Part shown: positions 11,965 to 20,386 of the stretch, one piece after another
Numbering within the stretch: position 1 is the stretch's first letter
How the letters are laid out: every line of letters starts with the position of its first letter
Source of the DNA: Zygnema circumcarinatum
Taxonomy: Eukaryota > Streptophyta > Zygnematophyceae > Zygnematales > Zygnemataceae
Assembly (NCBI GenBank): GCA_037447605.1
Contig: CM074806.1
Location: 242,515 to 287,461, forward strand
Direction of reading: 5' to 3'
Length of the DNA: 44,947 bases
The notes under the pieces: model-generated
Told to the model about the DNA's origin: nothing
The model's database searches: none
The model's input: only the letters and a program-made list of their open reading frames with translations
Made by a program: the position numbers and the translations under genes

Positions 11965-12315
11965 GTCTCCCTTCTCCCTTCGCCCTTCTCCCGTCTCCCT
12001 TCTCCCTTCTCCCTTCTCCCTTCTTCCTTCTCCCTTCTCCCTTCTCCCTTCTCCCCTCTCTTCCCTTCTCCCTTCTCCCTTCTCCCTTCTCCCTTCTCCC
12101 TTCTTCCTTCTCCCTTCTCCCTCCTCCCTTCTCCCCTCTCTTCCCTTCTCCCTTCTCCCCTCTCCCTTCTCCCTTCTTCCTTCTCCCTTCTCCCTTCTCC
12201 CTTCGCCCTTCTCCCTTCTCCCTTCTCCCTTCTCCCTTCTCCCTTCTTCCTTCTCCCTTCTCCCTTCTCCCTTCTCCCTTCTCCCTCCCCCCTTCTCCCT
12301 TCTCCCTTCTCCCTA
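11965..12315. repeat. (CCCTTCT)n-type microsatellite
   Basis: About 350 bp of CTTCTCC/CCCTTCT repeats with a few variant units (CTTCTTC, CCTCTCTTCC). Every frame is open over long stretches for compositional reasons. Confidence 0.95.
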
Positions 12316-12441
12316 GCTAATCCTAGTCAGGACGCTTTCTCGCTAGATTTAAGCCCACCCCGTCCCCTTCCCCTCCCCGCCTCCCTTTTCCGCCAATCCC
12401 ACCAGCCAGTTAGCCAGCCAGCTACAACTAACACATACAAT

Positions 12442-13170
12442 ACAGTAAATAATTACTTATGCAAAAAAACAGCAAAAACAGTCTACAATTAAAAAATAAC
12501 CAAGAAATCATATCAATCGCATAATTTCCTCCCTCTTCCTCTACCTCTCCCTCTCCCTCTCCCTTCTCCCTCCCTCTCCCTCTCCCTCCCTCCCTCCCTT
12601 CTCCCTCTCCCTCTCCCTCTCCCTTCTCCCTTCTCCCTCTCCCTCTCCCTCTCCCTCTCCCTCTCCCTCTCCCTCTCCCTCTCCCAATGCCTCTGCATCT
12701 GCCTCTGCCTGCCATTCCCACTCTGCCTCCCTTCCCTCACTTCCACCCCCTCCGCCTGCCCTCTCTCGTAATGCCTCTGCCTCTGCATGCCTCTCCCTCC
12801 CCCTCCTCCCCATCCACTCCCCACTCCCACTCCCTCTCTCAGTAAATAATTAATTATGCAAAAGAAATGCAAAAACAGTGTACAATCAAAAAATAATCAA
12901 GAAAACATATCAATCACATAATTTCCTCCCTCTCCCTCTCCCTCTCCCTCTCCCCCTCCCAATGCCTCCGCGTCTGCCTCTGCCTGCCACTCCCACTCTA
13001 CCTCCCCTTCCCTCACTTCTACCCCCTCCGCCTCCCCTCTCTCGTAATGCCTCTGCCTCTGCCTGCTTCTCCCTCCCCCTCTCGTCCCCACTCCCACTCC
13101 CTCTCCCCTCCTCCCTCCCCCATCCCCTACCTTCCCTTCTCCATTCCTCGCTCTCTGTCCTTCCCCTTCA
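12442..13170. repeat. tandem duplication of a ~397-bp unit in CT-rich DNA
   Basis: The word CAGTAAATAATTA at 12442 recurs at 12839, followed in both copies by GCAAAAACAGT.TACAAT, ATCATAATTTCCTCCCTC, a (CCCTCT)n tract and AATGCCTCYGCRTCTGCC. The second unit has a shorter (CCCTCT)n tract and fades into related sequence near 13170. The period, well above the microsatellite scale, shows an unequal-exchange or replication-slippage event. Confidence 0.85.
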
Positions 13171-14260
13171 CATCCTCTCTCTAAATGCCTCTGCCTCTTC
13201 CGCTGCCTGCCTCTCCCCCTCTGCATTCCCATCTCCCTATTCCTCTCCCATCCTTCCCACCTCCCCCGTCCATGTCACTCTGGCCTCCCTCACCCTACCC
13301 CTGCGCCCCATCCCTCCTAATCCACTCCTTCTCCCTCTTTCTCTCCCACCGCATCTACCCACTGCATCCTGCCTCTTCCTCAACCTCGGCATTCCCCTCC
13401 CAGCCTGTCCCACCTCCCCACTTTCCCCTTTTTCCTCCGCCTCCGTCTTCCCCACTCAGTCTCACTGCCCCTCTTCCCCTCCCTGCCACTCCCTCTCCCA
13501 TCCTCTCTCGCAGTGCCGCTGCCTTTGCCTGCCTCCCCATCTCTGCCTCAATGTCGCTCGTCCTTTCCCTCGCCATATCCTCTTTCTTTCCCTCCCCCGA
13601 TACTCACCACCCATCTCCCTAATCCAACCTCTTCATCCTCCTTCTCCACTTCCCCGCTCAACCCCACGCACCTCCCACACTTCCCCCACTTCCCCCCTCC
13701 CTCACGAACTCTCATTGTCCCTCGCCCTCTCCCTTTCACTCGTCCTGTTTTCTTTCCCCTCCTCTCCCTACAAATCCCTCTACCATCCGCTCTCAAACTG
13801 CCTCTCCATCTCTTGCTTTCCTTCTCGCCCTTCCACCCCTCTCCCTATCCTTTCCCTCTCCCTCACCCGCTCCCCCCATCCTCCCCATCTGCCCCTCTCC
13901 ACTCCTTCCCCCTTTCCCCATCCACCTATCATGCCCTCATCCCCTCCTCTTCAACCTTCTCCATCTCCCTATTACCTGACGTTACTTCCCTTCCACCTCT
14001 CCTCTCCCTCTCACAGCCGCATCTCTGCCTTTCCACGGCACCCCTCTCCCTATCTGTTCCGCCATCCAATCTTTACCCCCTCTCCCTACTTCGAGCCCTC
14101 TCATCACTGTCCCCATTCTCTCTACTTTTGCCGTTGCCTCTCTCCCTTTCTTTCTCAGCCTCTGCACTCCCTCTCCCTTTCCCTCTGCCTCAGCCTCTCT
14201 CCCTATCCCTCTGCTGCATTTTCTCTTTTCTTCTCTTTCCTTCCCTAGTCGTCACCATTC
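13171..14260. repeat. pyrimidine-rich desert with degenerate TGCCTCTGCCT units
   Basis: Over 1 kb of C/T-dominated sequence with recurring (A)ATGCCTCTGCCTCTGCC words, evidently decayed from the unit in 12442-13170. A 456-codon ORF (12878-14248) and a 307-codon ORF in another frame are serine/proline/leucine translations of this composition and are not genes. Confidence 0.8.
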
Positions 14261-14441
14261 CCGCGATTGCAGGCCCGCCCTCCCACCGTCCTTCCCTCCC
14301 TCCATGGCCGCCACTCGCTCCTCCTCCTCCGCATCCTGCTAGGGCCGTTCGTTCCATGTGGGCCTCCCGCCATTCCTCTGAGCCGTGGCCGTCCCTTGAC
14401 AGTTCGACCGCCGTCCAACTGCAACTGCAGCTGTAACTGCG

Positions 14442-14562
14442 CCTGCAACCGCAGCTGCAACTGCAACTGCAACTGCAACTGCAACTGCAACTGCAACTGC
14501 AACTGCAACTGCAACTGCAACTGCGACTGCAACTGCGACTGCGACTGCGACTGCAACTGCTC
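14442..14562. repeat. (CTGCAA)n hexanucleotide microsatellite
   Basis: About 20 units of CTGCAA with CTGCGA variants toward the 3' end. Six bases keep all frames open, giving Cys-Asn, Leu-Gln and Ala-Val repeats that inflate ORFs on both strands. Confidence 0.95.
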
Positions 14563-15116
14563 GGCACGTGCACGCCCGCACGCCCGCTGCCCGCCACGTG
14601 CCCCCCCTTTTCCCCGCCGCCGCGCGCGGGCCGCGTCCCGAAGTGCGCCGCGGGCCGACCGCCCCACCGAACGCCGGCCCGCCCTTTGGCCCTTTTGGCC
14701 CTCTGGCCGTCCCTGGCTCCGTCCCTACCTCCCTCGCGCACTTTTGGCCCTTTGGAGGGGCGGGCCCGCCCCTGCGATCGCGTGCCGAACCACACCCCCC
14801 CCCCGAGCCGATGAAGCGCGCCAGATAAGGGAGGAGAGGATAGCCCGCCACACGTCGGCAGCATGCACGCGCGTGCCATAGTGCACACTTTCATTATCGC
14901 GCCCGGCCGCGCTGCGTGGCATCTCGGGACTAGCTCGTACGTGTGGCCGGTTTGTATGCCCGTTGCGTGGTAGGATCCCGACTTGGGCTTTCAATGCTGG
15001 CGGACAGGCGTGTTGGTGGCGTTGGCCGCATTCACTTGTGATTGACGACGAATTGGTAGCGTGTAGGACAAATTTCAGGTAAGAGGCGATACGTGGCCCG
15101 ATAGCAGTGGTGTGTC

Positions 15117-15574
15117 TGTAGCGAAACGCTATACATGGGTTGTATGGCCGAGTACTTACATCCGCGGTTGCCTTTTAATGGTAAAAGCACTTAGGTGAAT
15201 ACCGGGAGGTCCTGAGTTCGAACCCTGCTGGAGGCAGTGGTTTGTTACATTGGTATCAGAGCCTAAGGACTGGTATTTGCAATCCACCCTAAAAACACCG
15301 TGATCTCTGAGCATGGTACGGAACCCGTTCCTCAGTGGCCTTCGGGACTGAGGCCGTAGTCCATGTGTTGAAGGAGCTTGAACGCTGCTCGTGAAAAACC
15401 TTGACTGCGCTCGAGGACGAGCCCGGTTTAGGTGGGGAGGAATGTAGCGAAACGCTATACATGGGTTGTATGGCCGAGTACTTACATCCGCGGTTGCCTT
15501 TTAATGGTAAAGCACTTAGGTGAATACCGGGAGGTCCTGGGTTCGAACCCTGCTGGAGGCAGTGGTTTGTTATA
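15117..15574 (+). mobile_element. TRIM retroelement 1 (458 bp, complete, with TSD)
   Basis: Terminal-repeat retrotransposon in miniature. The 5' LTR is 15117-15249 (133 bp, TGTAGCG..TGTTACA) and the 3' LTR 15443-15574 (132 bp, ending TTATA, a C-to-T change at the terminal CA). One base after the 5' LTR lies the primer-binding site TGGTATCAGAGCC (15251-15263), complementary to the 3' end of plant initiator tRNA-Met. The polypurine tract GGTGGGGAGGAA (15431-15442) abuts the 3' LTR. A 5-bp target-site duplication GTGTC flanks it (15112-15116 and 15575-15579). The ~190-bp internal region has no coding capacity, so mobility would need proteins from an autonomous element. The LTR contains a tRNA-like domain. 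Confidence 0.95.
15490..15558 (+). promoter_or_regulatory. tRNA-like domain with pol III B-box in the TRIM LTR
   Basis: Within the LTR, GCCTTTTAATGGTAAAGC resembles a tRNA D-arm. ACCGGGAGGTC resembles the 3' side of an anticodon stem plus variable loop. GGTTCGAACCC (15540-15550) is an exact B-box/T-loop. In TRIM 2 the anticodon-like stem CTGGT/ACCGG pairs around a 6-nt loop. No convincing acceptor stem is present, so this is a tRNA-derived or tRNA-mimic segment, not a functional tRNA gene. It recurs in all four LTRs, with the best B-box in the 3' LTR of TRIM 1. It could supply an internal pol III promoter. Confidence 0.6.
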
Positions 15575-15594
15575 GTGTCAGACTGATCTAGACC

Positions 15595-16031
15595 TGTAGC
15601 AAAACGCTATACATCGGTTGTATGGCCTAATACTTACATCCGCGGTTGCCTTTTAATGGTAAAGCACTGGTGTGGATACCGGGAGGTCTTGTGTTCAAAC
15701 CTTGCAGTTGGCAGGTTTGTTACATTGGTATCAGAGCCAGTACCCGATATTTGTAATCCACCCTAAAAACACCGTGATCTCTGAGCATGGTACGGTTGGC
15801 CAATTGGGGTCTGAACCGTACTTGGCGGCATGTGTTGAAGGAGCTTGAACGCTGCTCGTGAAAACCCTAGAGTGCGCTCGAGGACGAGCCCGGTTTAGGT
15901 GGGGAGGAATGTAGCAAAACGCTATACATGGGTTGTATGGCCTAATACTTACATCCGCGGTTGCCTTTTAATGGTAAAGCATTGGTGTGGATACTGGGAG
16001 GTCAAACCTTGCAGTTGGCAGGTTTGTTACA
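15595..16031 (+). mobile_element. TRIM retroelement 2 (437 bp, complete, with imperfect TSD)
   Basis: Second member of the same family, in direct orientation 20 bp downstream of TRIM 1. The 5' LTR is 15595-15724 (130 bp), with the initiator-Met primer-binding site TGGTATCAGAGCC at 15726-15738. The polypurine tract ends at 15909, and the 3' LTR is 15910-16031 (122 bp, with a short deletion after GGGAGGTC). The flanks AGACC (15590-15594) and AGGCC (16032-16036) form a 5-bp duplication with one mismatch, implying an independent, older insertion. The internal region shares ATTTG.AATCCACCC, the CCGTGATCTCTGAGCATGGTACGG segment and GAGGACGAGCCCGG with TRIM 1 but differs in the middle. Confidence 0.92.
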
Positions 16032-17089
16032 AGGCCATACTACGATGACGGTGAATTGGTCGCGGACACATGGCAGATAAGGGGGTTAGTTGGTCGGCAT
16101 ATCACAAAGCGCATTATTCGGCAGCGAATAGGTGGTCGCTATGCGGCAAGGAATTCGGTTAGGGTTTGGCGCATCACGACGCGCACTAAAGCGTCGACGA
16201 ATCAATTTTTGCCACATAGCAGATAAAGCGTAGTGGAGCGGCACATCAGGACTCGCGTTGGCGCATTCTGACGCACGCATGCAGGTCGGCGCGTGTGCGT
16301 TCCGTCTTGGATGCACGCGTCGACCCCTTTGCAAGGCGGGCCAGCTCTTTGAGCGCAGCACATCCTAGCACGTGCACGCGGGGTTCGTTCTCGCGCTCAG
16401 TCGCGTCGCGTGGCATTCTGGGTTTAGCTCGTACATGTGGTCGATTTGCATACCCGCTGCGTGGTAGGATCCCGACCTGGGCTTTCAATGTTGGCGGACG
16501 AGCGTGTCGGTGGCATTGGCCGTGTTTGCTTGTGATTAGCGGTGAACCGACAGCGCGCAGCCGTTATGTGGCAAGGAATTTGGTTAAGGTTTGGTGCATC
16601 ACGACGCGCATTATAGCGTCGGCAAATCAATTTTTGCCACATGGCAGATAAAATGTAGTAGAGCGGCACGTCGAGACTTGCGCTGGTGCATTCTGATGCA
16701 CGCTCGCAGGTCGGCGCATGTGCGTTCTGTCTTAGACGGACGCGTCAACCCCTTTGTGAGGCGGGCCAGCTCTCCGAGTGCAGCGCGTCCTAACACGTGC
16801 ACGCGGGTCGGCCCATGTGCATTCCCTTTTGGATGCGCACGCCGACCCCTGTGCGAGGCGGGTCAGGCGGCTTGCGCGTTCGCAACCTGGGGCGAGACCC
16901 CCCCTATAAAGGAGAGGGCGGCCTTTCTCATTTTGCCTTGTGCTCCTTCGTCCTTCGCTTTTTGATGTTTCTCTCGCTGTCTCTTACTTTTTTTTTGCCA
17001 ATCGCCTTCAAAATGGCTGCGTCGCTCTTTAGCGCAACGACTAATTTAGCGGCCCCCCAATGAGGAGTGCGAGGAGTGCCCGAGAGTGC

Positions 17090-17255
17090 AAGTACGATTG
17101 CATTTGATTTCGAAAATACATTTGACTTTGAAGAGATTTCACAAAGGGAGGCAGACGAAGAGGACCGGCCGTAGGCAAAGGAGCCATTGCATGCGGGGCT
17201 ACCAAAAGTGCTCCTCAAAAATCACGGCGATGAGCTTGGCTGCCCCTCACAGGGC
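17090..17255 (-). pseudogene. degenerate A-type exon copy (A0)
   Basis: After an acceptor-like TGCTGCAG it begins with the same CCTGTGAGGGGCAGC word (PVRGS) as the A exons, then meets a stop codon (RRDF*). It lies between the array and the end of the dispersed GC-rich repeat, which may have truncated it. Confidence 0.4.
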
Positions 17256-17370
17256 CTGCAGCAACAAGTAGAAACTAAGATTAGCAACTAAGAAATAAGC
17301 AAACTCCATTGAGCTTAAAAGCAAGCAAGGGAAAACACAACACACCAGGTTAGAGAATAAGAAAACTTAC

Positions 17371-18499
17371 TCGCATTTGGAATCCTCATGACATCATCTA
17401 ACTCAATTGCCGCCACTTGGTCGTAGAGAATAGAAATGTCATCGAGCATTTCCCTTGCAGTTGGGGGACACTCCTAAAACTCAGAGAGCGGCTCTGAAAC
17501 CCCAACAATACAATGTTAGACAGCTAGTCAAAATATATAACTTACGTGTATTGAAGAAAAGCAAGAGAAAGAAAAAAAAACTTGAATTGAAACTGCGTTG
17601 AGAAACGATTTACTTGAAGGCGAGATTTGCAAGGCATCAAATTTGGACACGAGAGCGTTCACGCTGGCAGGCGTCACGGGAAGAAGAGGGAAAGAATGAG
17701 GAAGAGGAGGAGGAGGAGGAGGGGGAGCAGCAGCAACAACAACAGTTGGGCGTCCCCTTACAGCACCTGCAGTAAACACGAGAAAAAAAAATAAAGTTAC
17801 TAAAAAAATAGAAATACAGTAAAAGAAAATTGCACTTCAAGTAGACAGCAAAACATTGATGTTAGCAAGAAAAAACACCAACTAAAGAAAGGGACTTACT
17901 TGCAGTTGGAGTTTTCATCACATCATTTAACTCAATTGCCGTCACTTGGTTACAGAGTATTGTGATGTCGTTGAGGATCTCTGTCACAAAAGGCGAAGAC
18001 AAACAAAACTCGGACAACGGCTCTGCATCCCCCAACAATAAAATGTTAGACAATCAGACATTTACAATCAAAACGTTTAGCTTTACACCGAAGAAATGAG
18101 AAAACAAAAGAAAAAAGGGGAGAAAGGGGAACTTACTTGAAGGAGAAATTTGAAGGGCGTCAAATTTCTCAATTAAGGATTCCACGCTTGCAACCATCAC
18201 CAAGGGAAAGGGAAGAGAATGTGGAGGGTTGCGCGAGGGTTTGCTGCCCCTCAGAGGGTCTGCAACAACAACAACAACTATAATTGTTTAAGAACGCAAA
18301 AATCAACATAAAAATTTGACCTTGGAACAAAAAAGTACACCAAAACACCAACTGAAAAGGTAAAACAATTTACTTACAGTAGCTGAGTCTCTCATCACGT
18401 CGTCCAATTTAATTGCCGCCACTTGGCGGCACAGTATCAAAATGTTATCCAAGAGCTCCGTTGTAATTGGTGGATACGTGAAGAATGAAGAGGGCGGCT
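17371..18499 (-). pseudogene. tandem array of a two-exon unit (types A and B), decayed
   Basis: Five exon-like segments with GT-AG borders alternate on the minus strand: B3 18499-18378, A2 18259-18137, B2 18022-17900, A1 17766-17614 and B1 17493-17371; a degenerate sixth (A0) starts at 17255. A exons begin P(L/V)RG and end SLIEKFDALQISPSS. B exons encode EPLSEFCLSSPF, then ILNDITILCNQV, then ELNDVMKTPTA. A1, A2 and B2 have matching phase-1 borders at both ends, so units can multiply without shifting frame. B1 carries an in-frame TAG after SEF, B3 is one base short (122 versus 123), and A0 has a stop soon after PVRGS. I recognise no family. Repeated breaks favour a relic, though B2-A1 could still be spliced. 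Confidence 0.65.
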
Positions 18500-18753
18500 C
18501 TGCAACCCTATAGACAGAATGTTAGCTGACTAGAACTTCACAACAAAAACGTGTAGCTCAAAAAGTACAAGCAAAGAACGCAGCAGCAGTGCAAGCACTA
18601 CTACCACACTAGGGTATGTCAAACCTCTTGTGTTTGGCCTTTCTTGCTTTTTATCAAAGTTGTTTCAAATTCTAGAAAAAGTTTGTGTGTTGTATGTCTG
18701 CATTAAACCTACACGTAGTTTGGTGTTGATGCTGGTTGCAGGTTCCTTCTTCG

Positions 18754-18787
18754 CCAGAATATTGTGCACCACGGTGGTGCATTCTGG
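18754..18787. repeat. inverted repeat (hairpin-forming)
   Basis: CCAGAAT (18754-18760) pairs with ATTCTGG (18781-18787, sharing one base with the inner arm). Inside, TGCACCAC and GTGGTGCA pair around a single G at 18773. It could be a transposon scar or a small hairpin; no terminator or family signature is visible. Confidence 0.55.
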
Positions 18788-19603
18788 TCTCCTCTAGCAA
18801 TTAGCGAGAGCTCTTTTTTGGCTGCTTGGTCCGGCTTGCATTTTTGATTTTTCTGGCATTCTTGTGATTGTCTTAAATAAAACACGTCCGGAAGTCGAGG
18901 ATTAAGTAGGAACTGTGAGATATAAGAGACTCAAAAGGGAGTGGACCCATTTTTTTCCTCATATGATGGTGAATTTTTCTCACCATCAAGGTGTTTTTTT
19001 TATCAGAGAAACGGGCGCTTGACTTTTTTTTACTTTCTGTAGGTTACACAGCATTTTGCTGCAAGCATTTTAGTAAACAATTCATGTTGTTTATTTTCCA
19101 CACAGTTGTCGCCTTCTAGAGATTGGAAAAATGGAATGACTGGCAAAGATTGAATGGTGTCTTAGCATATATCCATAAACGACTGTCTTGTGTCAATCCA
19201 AGAGATGATCCGTATGCCGCAATTAAGCCTAACATCAACATCAGGAATTGTTCTGGACGACTACCATGCTAAAAATAATCGAGGAAACACACCCTCGAAA
19301 TTTCCATTTCAACTGCAACGAGCCATGGCCCTCTGAATCACTTCCCACCCACCTGCCGAAGCAGGAGCTCAGCTAAAGCGGGCAGCTGCCGGCAAATGAC
19401 TTTCGGGTCAAATTGCTGCGTTTGATCCTGAACCTCGCGGCATCCCTTCATAGTCTGCCTCTGCCTCTCCTTGCCTCTCTGCCTACCCCTTTCCAGCTCC
19501 ATAACCCCTCCCCACCCCCCCCTTTGCCAAGCCCTCCCTGCCTGCCCCTCTGCTCTGCCTCTCCATGCCTGACTCTCTGCTCTGCCTTTTCCTACTCCTC
19601 TGG

Positions 19604-19695
19604 TTGGTTGTTGGTTGGTTGATTGTTGGTTGGTTGATTTGGTTGATTGTTGGTTGGTTGATTTGGTTGATTGTGGTTGGTTGGTTGTTGGTTGG
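19604..19695. repeat. (GGTTGGTTGATT)n minisatellite
   Basis: About 90 bp of GGTTGGTTGTT/GGTTGATT units with a strong G/T strand bias, sitting inside otherwise CT-rich sequence. Confidence 0.9.
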
Positions 19696-20386
19696 CCAAT
19701 CTGCCTCTCCGTCTCCTGGCCCCTCCGCTCTGCCACTCCCGGCAACACATCCCTGCCCATCTGCCGCTCCCTCCCTGTCCGCTCCCTGCCCTTCTACGTC
19801 TCCCTCTCCCTCCCACTCAACCTGCCCCTCTGCCTCCCCCATTGCCTCTCCCTCTCCCGCACACTACCTGCACCTCTGCCTCTCCCTGCCTACCCTCCTT
19901 TACCAGTTTAGCGTCCTTTCTCTTTTGCAATAAATGTGATGTTTGTTTCTTTGACAATAAGACTTTTGGATCTGCTTCTTTTTGCTTTTGATGGTCTTCT
20001 GGAATGCTTGCAAGGACCAGAACTGCAGCGTCCGATCATAGATTAGAAAGTATTGTATACTGGTGTTAAATGACTCCAGTCAAACCAACAACAAACTCCC
20101 CATCATGTTAACCGATTGCTCCAAGAATAGTTAAACCATTGGAGCTATAAGGGTCAGATGTATATATTTCAGTCTCGGATGACAAAGTAAAATCTCCAAA
20201 TATTGTAAAGTGACAAAATTCTGCATCGTCTTGGCGCTCACTGTCCACAAAAAAAGGCGGTCAAATGTGGACTTTGACCTTGGCTCCCTCTTCCTCCCAC
20301 TCATCTCCGCCATCTCCTTCATTTCCTTCCCTTATCCCTTGTCCCTTCTTCACAACCCTCTTGCCATTTATTTTTCTTGTCTTCAT

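Larger units (their letters stand above)
14650..16980 (+). mobile_element. GC-rich dispersed repeat, copy A (probable decayed LTR element)
   Basis: Segments match the reverse complement of 41520-42240 in the same order: CGCGCACTTT.GGCC.TTTGGAGGGGCGGGCC, then the AATTTCAGGTA.GAGG..ACGTGG..CGATAGCAGTGGTGTGTC segment, then GATAAGGGGGTTAGT, then GCGCGTTCGCAACCTGG near 16880. It ends near a TATA-box-like CCCTATAAAGGAGAGG at about 16902-16920. A ~424-bp internal unit is tandemly repeated (ATG.GGCAAGGAATT at 16141 and 16565). No coding domain is seen. TATA position and dispersed copies suggest an LTR or non-autonomous LTR element, but no intact TG..CA ends were found. Two TRIM elements are nested inside. 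Confidence 0.6.
18500..20386. other. intergenic, no recognised gene
   Basis: AT-rich sequence with T-runs (18950-19035), a 34-nt inverted repeat at 18754-18787, a GGTTGGTTGATT tract at 19604-19695 inside CT-rich DNA (19440-19900), and the 3' flank of the nucleoporin gene. Short ORFs follow the simple repeats and have no family resemblance. Confidence 0.5.

Noticed and set aside
11790-14248. ORFs of 176, 307 and 456 codons rich in Ser, Pro and Leu
   Set aside because: They translate CT microsatellites and change frame with repeat phase; no family motif.
14190-14894. Minus-strand ORF of 234 codons with Ser-Cys repeats
   Set aside because: Product of the (CTGCAA)n microsatellite and GC-rich repeat DNA.
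15150-15560. A functional tRNA gene or a 5S rRNA segment
   Set aside because: No acceptor stem pairs, the anticodon-like loop is short, and likeness to 5S is limited to a short C-box-like word.
15117-16031. A CRISPR-like or satellite repeat array
   Set aside because: The four ~130-bp repeats are LTRs: they sit next to PBS and PPT motifs and the pairs have separate target-site duplications.
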